64,000 nucleotides of DNA, taken from positions 99,095,340-99,159,339 of the forward strand of contig OY740772.1 of the NCBI GenBank assembly GCA_963513935.1, in the 5' to 3' direction. The stretch is from Aphrophora alni. Lineage: Eukaryota; Arthropoda; Insecta; Hemiptera; Aphrophoridae. The notes beneath the pieces are model-generated. The model worked only from the letters and a program-made list of their open reading frames with translations. It did not search any database and had not been told where the DNA came from. This document shows, in pieces, positions 54,822-64,000 of the stretch. Each line of letters opens with the position of its first letter. Position 1 is the stretch's first letter. A program made the translations under genes and the position numbers.

Positions 54822-54950
54822 TTAGACCACTTCCAGCTTTTGACATGTCCTTCCTAGAAATCTGGCTACTCGGTTTATACTCTCTTCCAGGATTTTACGT
54901 CGGTAAGCTCTCTGTGGATCAGAGAAACATTCCTTTATGTTCGTTGTAAC
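54822..54950 (-). pseudogene. Unrecognised coding-like fragment upstream of the ATG frame
   Basis: The minus strand reads HVTTNIKECFSDPQRAYRRK, continuing ILEESINRVARFLGRTCQKL and EVV, then a stop at 54,822-54,824. A 43-residue uninterrupted, charged, non-repetitive frame in AT-rich DNA suggests captured or decayed coding sequence. It shares the inserted segment with the 54,595-54,717 fragment. Not assignable to a family by eye. Confidence 0.3.
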
Positions 54951-54994
54951 ATGCACAAAGAATTACATACCAGTGTTGAAAAATAAACTGCCCA

Positions 54995-55237
54995 TCGAGC
55001 GTAGGGATAATGTATTCATCTACGAGGCCCGATAAGTATTCCTATATACAAAGTTCAGAAAATCTGTCTAACAGCTGTTTCAAAGAAACTTACGCTACTG
55101 GATAAGACCCCTTTAACATTTCCTACAAGTTACAAGAAACTAACTTGTGGCATTAACATTTAAAGGATGTGCTTGTATTACATAGTATAATCGGACTGGG
55201 TATGTAGCATTTTGGCGTCACAACTTGTTTCTGAAAA
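54995..55237 (-). mobile_element. Family B, reversed terminal arm of the largest pair
   Basis: Minus strand starts TCAGAAACAAGTTGTGACGC, then CCAAAATGCTACATACCC, TACAAGCACATCC, GTTTCTTGTAACTTGTAGG, GTTAGACAGATTTTCTGAAC and ATCCCTACGCTCGATG. With 54,066 it bounds an element of about 1.17 kb. Confidence 0.8.
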
Positions 55238-56104
55238 GTGAGATCCCTATTACTGAAGTAGAAGCTCTTCTTGAATACTATTTACAAAATTATAAATTCT
55301 TTTCTGCAAATGTGGGGGTGGGGACCACAAAAACTGGAATATTCGCACTCAAGAATTGTATATACACGTGGTTGAGAAACCTACTCCATTACTATTTTGT
55401 TATGATTTCAAACATTTAGTCCACAATCTTGGATCCGCCATTTTGATTTTTTTTTAATGGGAACATTATTTTATTAATTTTATTGAACATTAAAATTTGA
55501 TAGGTAAGAAGTTTAATGCACTTTTATTTTATTTTTACATTAAATGAACTGTTTAAATTTAAATTAACGGTTTTGAGACATGGATGTGCAGTTTCCACCA
55601 TGATTTTGTCTTAGAATTCTACATTAAAATGATGTATCACATGACAACCTTCCCATTAAAAAAATAAAGTAAATTCAAGATGGCGGACCAAATTTTTGAA
55701 AACAAAATAGTATTTTTAAATGGAGTAGGTTTTCAATCACATCTACATTCAATTTCACTTATATACGTGATATTAAACTGTTCTCATACTTTTCACCCAC
55801 CCTATATATAGTTAGTCTACGGACGTGAGATGTTAGTCACAGATTCTTAGTTCTCATGGACACGATGTTATAAAGTTTTGATTTCTTCTTGCCTGCATTA
55901 TCTTGTCATTCTCATTTAGTCACGGTACATCAGAACGAGCCATATCAAACTATTAGGAAACACAAGTTCTACGATGTTATTATTTTCTCACAAATACCCA
56001 GTTTAGAGAAAATATTGTGGTAAAAATAGATGTCGACTTTTTCACAGATATGTCAATTTTGGGGTCACTTGAATAAAAAAATGTGATTTTGTTTGACGAT
56101 CGTT
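55238..56104. other. No gene; ATGGCGGA phrases
   Basis: GGATCCGCCATTTTGATTTT (55,431) and AAGATGGCGGACCAAATTTT (55,678) face each other about 250 bp apart, an inverted pair of family F-like phrases with the surrounding GAGAAACCTACTCC / GGAGTAGGTTTTC (55,374 and 55,722) also inverted. Likely an inverted-repeat element of about 360 bp (55,374-55,736). Confidence 0.5.
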
Positions 56105-56235
56105 TAATCAGCGGTCTACAGTCTAAACGTGTGGAGAGATTTTAATCAAATTTTGCATGAAGACATATTTTGTCCATATCTCAGGATTTTTTTCTTCCTC
56201 AAAATTTGGGGTCAGCTGTTTCATGCAATGGACAG
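56105..56235 (+). repeat. Dispersed repeat family C copy
   Basis: AAACGTGTGGAGAGATTTTA, ATCAAATTTTGCATG, GACATATTTTGTCCATATCT and AAAATTTGGGGTCAGCTG. Confidence 0.65.
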
Positions 56236-58897
56236 TCTGGGTTAGAAAAAAATGGACCTTTATCAAGTTAGTGCCGAGCTCAGTGACTCACCGTCACAAA
56301 ATGTGAAGGTAAACATATACCGTCGGCATCAAATGAGAAAATAGATATTCTGTGTTCTTTCCAAATAAATTTCTTTCTCGCCTGATATTTGGTTTGTTAT
56401 TTTCAATTGAAAGAAAGAAAGTAAGGCAAAGTTGTTTGGAATCAATAATGTGTCGACTGTATTATGATTGTGGTTCTGTAGTAACTTAGTGGCGACATTG
56501 CTGGAAGTCACGCTGTGTTCCATGTAGATAAGGGTAAAGTAACACGCATAAAGTGCAGAATGTTGTAAATAAGAATGATTCAATCTATGCAATTAATGTA
56601 TATCATCTAACCTCCAACTTCTTGCAATGTGTTGAGAAATATAAGTTCTGATGGAAGTGGGAGGGGGGAGATTTATTTTCTTAAATCGATTCCTAGAGAG
56701 ATATAAAATACAACACAATTTTTCTTTATTCATAAGTTGAGCTTAATTTAGTGTTAACATTTTATTAAACAGCTAGGTGCTTAATCATGTGAAGGTCTTG
56801 AGGGGATTAGGGCAGGATTCCTGCTTTACGATTAGTGCTGCCAACTTTTCGTAATTGGAAAACCGGACAGGACAACAACTATGAAGATGAGGCGAGGAGG
56901 GTGGGTGATTTCCTCAAAATAATTGGGAATATTAAATTAAAAATATAGTTTTTGATTCCATTTCCCAAGGGCATGTTTGTGTACATGTTTTACTGCATTA
57001 CGAAAGTCCAAGTCTCTTTACTATATTGAAATAAAAAGGTCAAGGGTGTGCTAAAACCACACGACTTAAGGTCCGTAGGGACAGTTATTTGTATAAAGTT
57101 GAAGTCTTTTAAGCTGTAGTGACCTTAGTTATATCTACGGAGTCTAAAGAGAAATCAATGAAAATACAATCTGCTATTGAATGGTTCTTCTTACATCTCA
57201 CAAAACTGTTTTAAAACTTATAAACTACGTATTTAGTTATGTGAAGTTGTTATAATAACTATAATATATGATTTCGCACTGCAATTTAATTTCAAATCCA
57301 CATATTTGTAATCAGATTTGTAGGTCACACCGTGTTCCAGTTTAGAAGGGAGGGACATAATATCTGACACCTTAAATTTGGTATACCGCCTCCATATTAA
57401 TTTTTTTCGTCAAATAAATATACATATTTGTAAACATAATAATTTCTAGTTTTATTTGATTCCACACACATAATATTTCAATTTATTTTTAACATGATAC
57501 ATTTTGCCCCTTAGCCACCCATGGTCTTGTTTGTCACCGCTATATTTTTCCTGTATGTGCGACAATACAAAGAATATAAATAAAAAGTTTTAAATATATA
57601 GAATTTATCTTCTTGTCTGTGTAGCTCTGGTTGTGACTTATAGACATGCGTCAAATTAAAAGGGTCCTTGTTTTTACTGACCCTATAAAGTGATGTCTAT
57701 GTATGGTCACTTAGGAACTTTTAAAATATTTATTAACTTTAATACTAATGAAAATTTATTTTATTCAAATTTTGGTCAAATGTGAAGGTTTAAATCCCAA
57801 ACCAATGAATAAACCACACGTACAAAAAGTGCATTTTACGAGCACTTAATATACTCGACGGGCAAAAATTTATATAAAGAGAATATTAAAGATAAAATTT
57901 TTAACTCCTACTTCAGAGACATGGACATTCATCTCCTTCATCGTCAAAAGGCGGTCGAGTAAAATAAACTTTTGGTTTGGAAGTGTAATTTTGTCTTTAA
58001 ATCGATTCTTGGGTTGAGCAGTTACACAACAAATTTGTCTCTTTTTGGAGATGAGGGTAATTTAGTATTAACAATATAAATTGGAAAAAGGTTCTGTTTT
58101 AATTTAAATGGTTCCTACACGAAAAAACTAGTTACGAGCAAATGGCGTTTGAAGAAAACTAATAGTTTGACGTTGATTGGCGTACTTGTGAGTTGTAACA
58201 TAACCTCAAAGTCTATTCATGACTATATTAAAGAATTATCTACACGTAGAGAATTTATTGAGGGAATTTAATTAAACTTGTATAAAATATTTGTCTTGCA
58301 CACGAGTTTGTATCATTACTTCGCTTTTCATGAAATCGGTAGAGCCGATTTTGAGAAATTGAAGAGCTCCATGTACTTATTTTGGTACTAACCGTAAATC
58401 ACGAACCGGCATTTTTTGGGGAAGTCCTTCAAGGTTACACTGAGTAAAATTTAATTTTTATGAAAAACTTAATTATAACAAAATGGAAGGGAAAAAAACC
58501 CGGGATACGGCCCAAATACTAATTTTAATAAACTAGGTCCATGTGTTAAACTATAGAGCATTGCACATACGACAGACACTAATCAATAATATTGCTTTCT
58601 TGACCCATCACAACTTGCAAGAAAGTAAAATTAACATACTTTTATAAAACCTCAAAGTTTATGCTTTAATAGCGATTTTGAAATGTGCAACATACTAACA
58701 ACGGTTATTAATTATGTGTAAGGATACAGAAATTTTTATGATAATCAATTATTAACGGTTTTATTTTTTTATAAATATAAAAAAAAAGCAATCGGATTGA
58801 CACGCGTTTTCAAGGATTCATTAAAATCAGTCTATTAGATTTCGAGAAATTAAAAAACAACTTTATTGCAATTACAATTATTGTTGTAACCAAAAAT
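56236..58897. other. AT-rich stretch, no gene seen
   Basis: About 2.6 kb with nothing I can assign beyond a family C-like GTAGAGCCGATTTTGAGAAA at 58,339. An 87-codon minus-strand frame (56,329-56,592) has no motif. Confidence 0.4.
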
Positions 58898-59133
58898 CCC
58901 TCAGGGATTCATAAGTAGGGGCTTGGGAATTCCTAAGGACCCTAGCTGGATCGATAGTTTCCCCCCTTTTTTCCTCTTCTTCTTTTTCTTTTTTTTCCCT
59001 TCTTTCTTTTCTTTTCTTTTTACCCCATAACCTTGTTTAGATTTATTCTTTCATCTTCCTTATGAGGTTTAACCATTTTTTCCAACCCTGACGTATTAGA
59101 GTATTCGAGTGCTGGGGGGGGGGGTCCTTATCT
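58898..59133 (+). mobile_element. Family A copy, 5' part (split by insertion)
   Basis: AGTAGGGGCTTGGGAATTCC, TAAGGACCCTAGCTGGATCG, a long polypyrimidine expansion (58,961-59,022), TTGTTTAGATTTATTC, CCCTGACGTATTAGAGTATT and CGAGTGCTGGGG followed by TCCTTAT. The rest of the copy resumes at 60,310. Confidence 0.8.
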
Positions 59134-60309
59134 GCCTTTTATAACAGCACAAATAACATCTGAGACTAAGCATTATAAATTAATAAATAAGAAGAAATAA
59201 AATTAGGGTAAAATAAAAAGCCAAAGCCCCCATCGAATGACTTAGTAAATATACGCCCAGCTGATATTTGTAATCGCGATTAGAAACAACATTTAACCAT
59301 TTAAATAATAACTAATTAACCCATAAATTGAATCATTATAAACAATATGAATGTAAAAGTGTATCAGTATAATCAAAAATTACCTAATATCCAGAAAAGG
59401 TATAAAATACCAGGACTATATACAACAGCGGAAGACGATCGGCACTTCAACAAACGATGCAGAGAAGAGATCCCTCCGCAACGAAGCAAAAACCCGCTGA
59501 GATATGAAAATTATTATTAACATTGTAGCATTCGACATAGCAAGAAGCCAAAAATTCCACCTCCAAAGTTTTTATAATTAATAAGACAAGTGTTTTTTTT
59601 TTAATACAGTGAATAAAAGCAGTGCAGATACAGAACTTGGTATATTCTGTCTAATAACAGTTAAACGTTTTTCTTTTTTTTATCAATTTAAAAGGAACCT
59701 TATTAAAGGCCTAGAACTATTAATTAACCATTATAAGAACTTGAATATTTAAATTCCTTTTTCAAAATTTAATAAACTTTAACTACAATTTATATATGCG
59801 TTTTTAAAAATAAAATAATACAATCATCCCAGCCGAGTGCCTATCCCGAGATTAATTGAACAAATTAAATTATATTTCTAAATCTAAATTTTACTATATA
59901 GACTGAGCTAAGCCTAGAGGCATTTGAATGAACATTTATTTCAATTGTAATTATTAAAGATCAAAGACTAATCAAAAAATATATCAAATATAATTTTGTA
60001 TTATAATAATTAATAAATAACTGTTTAAAGTGATATTGTTACCTAATCTCTAGTTTTTCATTTAATAATTTTAGACTTAGAATTTAGAAAACTACTCATA
60101 AGTAAAAATCAAATATATCTCTATTCCAAATTTCAACTATTGGCTTGAACTAAGTAGGGCCAATATTTAATGTTTAACGGAAATCAATGAAAATTTTACA
60201 ATCTAATTTTTAAAATAATAGTTATAAAATAGCTTCACAACGTGGGGCAAATTAAAGAGAAATTGGACATTCAAATATTCTATTAAAACAAAGTTAATAA
60301 TGTTATACT
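59134..60309. mobile_element. ~1.17-kb insertion in family A, possible solo LTR
   Basis: Sequence of unknown class sits between the two halves of a family A copy. It is very AT-rich and lacks coding frames. GGTATAAAATACC at about 59,399 followed about 35 bp later by AACAGCGGAAGACG and GCACTTCAACAAACG looks like a TATA box and start region, as in an LTR promoter. A possible 4-bp duplication (TTAT) flanks it, but TG...CA ends are not clear. LTR identity is a guess. Confidence 0.4.
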
Positions 60310-60360
60310 TTTTTTTACAATTTTACAAGGCGATGATAACCGAGAAGTTTTTACAACAAA
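60310..60360 (+). mobile_element. Family A copy, 3' part (after insertion)
   Basis: TTTTTTTACAATTTTACAAG, GCGATGATAACCGAGAAG and TTTTTACAACA complete the copy begun at 58,898. Confidence 0.7.
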
Positions 60361-61183
60361 ATTCCGACCTTTCCGGTTTAACCTACATACTTATCTCCTC
60401 AAAAACTTAATTACAAAATTGGGGATCCTCTGGACAAAACAGGTTATCCACGCTACAAGAATGCAATCAATACTGAAAGCCACCGAGTTGGAGACGAATC
60501 CTACAGTTACTAGTCACAGAATACAGTGAATTGATGTCAGGTAAATAACGATGACAAAAAGAAAGTGGTTTAGTTTTGTTCCACCAGATAATGACAGTAG
60601 TTGTTCTCGACCTGGCTTACATGGAACTGTTGAAATCAGAACAGAGTAATATGTCTCAACTTTCGCTGGTTAACGGACAAACCATTCAAACAACACAAGA
60701 TATGCAATAAGACAAATTAGGTAAAGAATCGTAGCTTTGTTTGCAGTATATATATATATATATTTAATGAATACCTGTGATATTTCATTTCTAAATGTTT
60801 CCCGCCACATTCTGTATACAAATCTACGTAATTCTAAACATTCTAATTAAAGATAATAATTATTCTACAATTGAACGGAGTAATGAACGTTTTCCCATTA
60901 AATAAACCATTTTCCAAGTTTAATTAATTCCGACTAAAGTTTACCCGTGCGTTGAAGTCTCCCGTTGTATAGAGCTCGCATTCTTGTGTAGTTTTAATTA
61001 AATTACTTGGTATAGAGAAAACTACGTCAACTACAGATCCAGCTTAAATATCCTAATTGAATTCTTTTACTTTAGGTGAAACAAAAGATGAAATTCAGAG
61101 CAGCGTTTTAACCATCTATTGTTAACTTGGTGATTTAAACTTTAAGAGAATTGTATGATGTAATTTGTTTATAGCTCCACGTT
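60361..61183. other. No gene seen
   Basis: An (AT)n run lies at about 60,749-60,762. Sequence at 60,440-60,680 is less AT-rich but has no open frame or motif that I can support. Confidence 0.4.
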
Positions 61184-61375
61184 AGCTCACTTATAGCAAT
61201 CCTGAGGGGAGCTAGCTGGATCTACACATGAATTATTTCCTTTCATCTTTCCTATCACGTCTTTCGTAGGCTAATCAACTCTTGATCTTTTACAACCCTA
61301 GCGCTATTAGAGTATTCGAGGCTTAGGGGTCGCTATTTTATATTCTTTTCTTTCTTTTTTATAAAGCGAAGATGA
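61184..61375 (+). mobile_element. Family A copy, 5' part (split by non-LTR insertion)
   Basis: CTCACTTATAGCAATCCTGA, GGGGAGCTAGCTGGATCTAC, CTTTCATCTTTCCTATCACG, CGCTATTAGAGTATTCGAGG and ATAAAGCGAAGATGA. The family continues at 62,278. Confidence 0.85.
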
Positions 61376-62277
61376 TCTTAAAATCATATGTTGACATAAC
61401 TCCAAAGGCTAAATTTGAACTTTCAGATTGGTTTGCTGCAAATGATTTAAAATTGAATATTATTAGAAAAATACCCAAATTATTAAATTTCATAGATGCC
61501 AAAGTATCCAACCAACAGAGGTAAATTTTGATTTTGATGGTAAAGAACATATTTTTATACAAAGAAAAAAATTACGGGTTCATATAGAATTTAAACTGGA
61601 AAACATACTGTACTCTATGAGAAACGTTTTCAGCATGTTTCTAAATGTCCATACTACGCAGTACACTAGATCTAAAAACTAAATTGATAATTTATCAAGA
61701 AAGCTTTTGCTCAATAATTTGCAATGTGGTATCTTTACTGTGGGGTTGTACAACAGGTGTGGTTGCAATTTTTAAAGTACAAGAAACAAAAATACAAAAT
61801 CCGCCGTATAACTTTCCAAAAAAACTATTTCCTGTAAACCTGTGTTTGTGTTTAACAAGTTGGGAACATTGACACTTCCATTTATATATATTCTAGAGTA
61901 TATTTGGTTTATTAAATATAACTACACTGAGTGTACAATAATCAAAAGAAGCATCAATATAATTCAAGGGTAAAAATAACTTGACAAAATATCGCCTAAA
62001 TAAATATACATCAACAATAGTTGATTTTATTAGTATTTCCATGATTTATTTAAAAATTGATGGTTTCCGAATTTTTAAGAGATCACTGAAAATATTTCTG
62101 CTAACAAAACCTCGTTATGTGTGAAAGAGTATTTAAATCGTAAATAAGTTGAATTAACTCATAATTATTGTTTTGTATTTTTATGTATTATAATGTTTTA
62201 TTTTTTGTTTGTTATTTGTGTTTAGTATAATCTTACCAGTTTTATATGTTTTTTAACGTTTTGTGACAATAAACTAA
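61376..62277 (+). pseudogene. 5'-truncated, decayed non-LTR retrotransposon
   Basis: About 0.9 kb inserted in the middle of a family A copy. The plus strand reads KAKFELSDWFAANDLKLNII, the region just after the RT catalytic box (L..WF..N.L.LN). After frame loss it gives LRSTLDLKTKLIIYQ and SIICNVVSLLWGCT, matching the 'L..IY....S...YG..LWG' line, then FKRSLKIFLLTKPRY and, after a 2-nt shift, VKEYLNRK and a stop at 62,145-62,147. The 3' untranslated part ends TGTGACAATAAAC. The catalytic FADD box is absent, and several stops and shifts are present, so it is dead. The element is a different clade from the Jockey copy (CR1/Daphne-like end, uncertain). Confidence 0.6.
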
Positions 62278-62315
62278 ACCGAGAGGTATTTTACCTTTCA
62301 CAACTAGAAAAAAAT
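62278..62315 (+). mobile_element. Family A copy, 3' part (after insertion)
   Basis: ACCGAGAGGTATTTTACCTT and TCACAACTAG complete the copy interrupted at 61,375. Confidence 0.75.
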
Positions 62316-63149
62316 TGTTTCTTTGTTAATAATTGTGAAAAAACAAATCTAAGCTTTGAAAAATCTTCGTTTGGGTCTAAACTTTTACTTTCTTTTATGA
62401 AAACTTTTCCCTTAGGGAGGGGGAGTTGTGGAGATAAACTCAAATATATAAAATGGTAAACTTGTGTAATACATTGTAAACATCGTACTGAGTAGAGGAT
62501 GATATATCGAATGAAAACGTAATTTCTTTAAGCGAATCAAAAATAATTGATGGTTAAAATTTTTTAACAGAATTTTCTTTAATACCGATCTGTTTTTAAC
62601 AGACATTGTAAGTTTTATTATTATAAATAGAAAGTGGGTTTCCCCCCCCCCCAGACACTTCAGCCTATGAGACTTTGTGTAGTTCTAGAGATTGTGAGAA
62701 TCCTCGGACATCGTTAATTGGGAAGTATTTCTATTAATTAAGATAAACTATCCTACTCGTTCATTTCAAAACCAAATAAAAATAAACCAAAACTAATCGT
62801 CACAAAAACTGTCATGTTAGTAGTTGTCAATCGAAAAATGAAAATAAATTATTGGCACCGTCATGGAAATCTATGTATTTAATAAAAGTCTAAACTTATT
62901 TTCCTAAAACGTGTTCCCAGTGTAAATCGTATTTAATTAAAATTGAGCTTTTAATGACAGCTGTCTATGTTTTATTTTCTTACTGAACCATCCATTTAGA
63001 TCATTAATCTTCAAATTCACTAAAATTTTAACAAAATCTGAAGAGCCGATTTTGAGAATGGTCGATTTTTTGTTATTTTACCGATAACGCAAGAATCGGC
63101 GTTTTTGGAAAGATGTTTTTTTTTTATCTCTTCTTGATTAAATTGAAAA
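62316..63149. other. AT-rich stretch, no gene seen
   Basis: A C-run lies near 62,642-62,652 and the family C-like GAAGAGCCGATTTTGAGAAT at 63,040. No gene. Confidence 0.4.
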
Positions 63150-63300
63150 AAAAACCTCTGAGTCATGATCGTTTTATAAAAGAAAGACCAAAAAAGTTGA
63201 TCAAAAAAGACTCAATAGTAAATATGAAGAGAGGGATCTAACCCAAGACTACACGTAAGAATGTGGGTTTACTTATTATCGGCAACCCATACTCATTATA
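63150..63300 (-). mobile_element. Family A copy, reversed, internally deleted
   Basis: ACCTCTGAGTCATGATCG, then GAAGAGAGGGATCTAACCCA and AGACTACACG, then CGGCAACCCATACTCATTAT. The middle (ACCCTGACGCTATTAGAG zone) is gone. Confidence 0.7.
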
Positions 63301-63344
63301 AATGTGCCCTTAAGGGTAGGATACGTTTTTGGGGGTCTTTCGAA

Positions 63345-63545
63345 GCTACCTTGAAGCAAAATTTGAAAATTGTTATAGTCGATTTTGAAAAAATAAAATA
63401 AATAATTCTTTCTCACGGCAGCTACCCTCAATTTCGAGTTATTAAATAAATGTATGAATATATCTCTAGATATAGCCAAAATTATGCCACATACCAAATT
63501 TGATTAAAATCTGTGAACGCGTTTGGACTGTAGAAGACTCCACAT
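63345..63545 (-). repeat. Dispersed repeat family C copy, reversed
   Basis: Complementary blocks TATAGTCGATTTTGAAAAAA, CGGCAGCTACCCTCAATTTC, CCACATACCAAATTTGATTA and TGTGAACGCGTTTGGACTG. Confidence 0.65.
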
Positions 63546-64000
63546 CGACAGAGGGATATTTGCGTAAAAACTCAACATTGATTTTTTTGAACCATCACGT
63601 ATCTTTCTCTATGTTATTTGCATGTATGTGAGAAAGTAATAGAGGACTTATGATCACCCTGTATACATATTTTAATCACGATAAACATTTCACACAACAG
63701 TTAATTCTACGGTAAAACACCAAGAAGCAACAGACATTTTTCAAACGCTTCTTTGGCAAAACAGGAAATTACAATATCAGGGAGACGGGTTCTTTGTTGA
63801 CAGATTCGTTTTTAATTTGAAAATTGAATAAAAGCCGTTCTCCAAACATTTTATTATATAAGTTTTTAATAATGCTTTGATGGTGGTATTTCAATTCTTT
63901 TAATTTTTAATTAGAATTTCCTGTCAACAATCTTGTCTCTACGTACTTTGTTCAAAGATAATTTTATATTTTATTTTCCCACTTCAGTAAACAATGGTTC
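63546..64000. other. AT-rich stretch, no gene seen
   Basis: TGATCACCCTGTATACATAT at 63,651 is a terminal-like motif matching, reversed, the one at 39,605. Otherwise nothing. Confidence 0.4.

Noticed and set aside
59134..60309. Nuclear copy of mitochondrial DNA
   Set aside because: Considered because of very high AT content, but no mitochondrial rRNA, tRNA or protein motif could be recognised.

Overview
The window reads as AT-rich, gene-poor nuclear DNA of an animal, most likely an arthropod and probably an insect. Support: a Jockey-clade non-LTR retrotransposon with a target-site duplication, remnants of at least two further non-LTR elements, a decayed transposase with the C-terminal QFEHL signature common in insect DNA transposons, Penelope-like 3' signatures, and a very high load of short dispersed repeats. 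I found no convincing host protein-coding gene, tRNA, rRNA or CRISPR array. The species cannot be named from this sequence. The window is probably intergenic or part of a very long intron.

Two short dispersed families dominate. Family A (about 250 bp when complete, SINE-like) occurs about 28 times; its most conserved block, GGGTTAGATCC, resembles a pol III B box. Family B (core about 650 bp, with inverted terminal arms of about 240-260 bp, roughly 1.2 kb when complete) occurs about 15 times, several times as a forward copy followed by a reversed head. Families C, D, E, F and G (provisional letters) are less frequent. All identities between copies were judged by eye.

Layout. 0-10 kb: a transposase-like fragment present in inverted duplicate (693-1071), a 168-bp tandem duplication (4093-4428), a pair of 40-bp inverted arms (5081-5540) and A/B copies. 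10-25 kb: a GC-rich tandem repeat (11.7 kb), a family B inverted pair with a CpG-rich insert (12.9-13.9 kb), reversed family A copies, a first long D copy, and a Penelope-like remnant with a possible hammerhead core (22.1 kb). 25-40 kb: a perfect 34-bp-arm palindrome (25,025), an internally deleted DDE transposase (27.0 kb), a decayed non-LTR ORF2 tail (32.9-33.3 kb) and three tandem family A copies (37.6-38.3 kb). 40-50 kb: a diverged ~160-bp tandem array (41.1-42.0 kb), a 24-bp minisatellite with 72-bp higher-order structure (45.4-45.9 kb) and a second D copy. 50-64 kb: the young 5'-truncated Jockey insertion with an open reverse-transcriptase frame (50.9-52.6 kb), two family B inverted pairs, and two family A copies split by later insertions (58.9-60.4 and 61.2-62.3 kb).

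Nothing here forms an operon or pathway. What can be reconstructed is a layered history of insertions: old A/B/C copies, interrupted by non-LTR and possible LTR sequences, with the Jockey copy among the youngest events.
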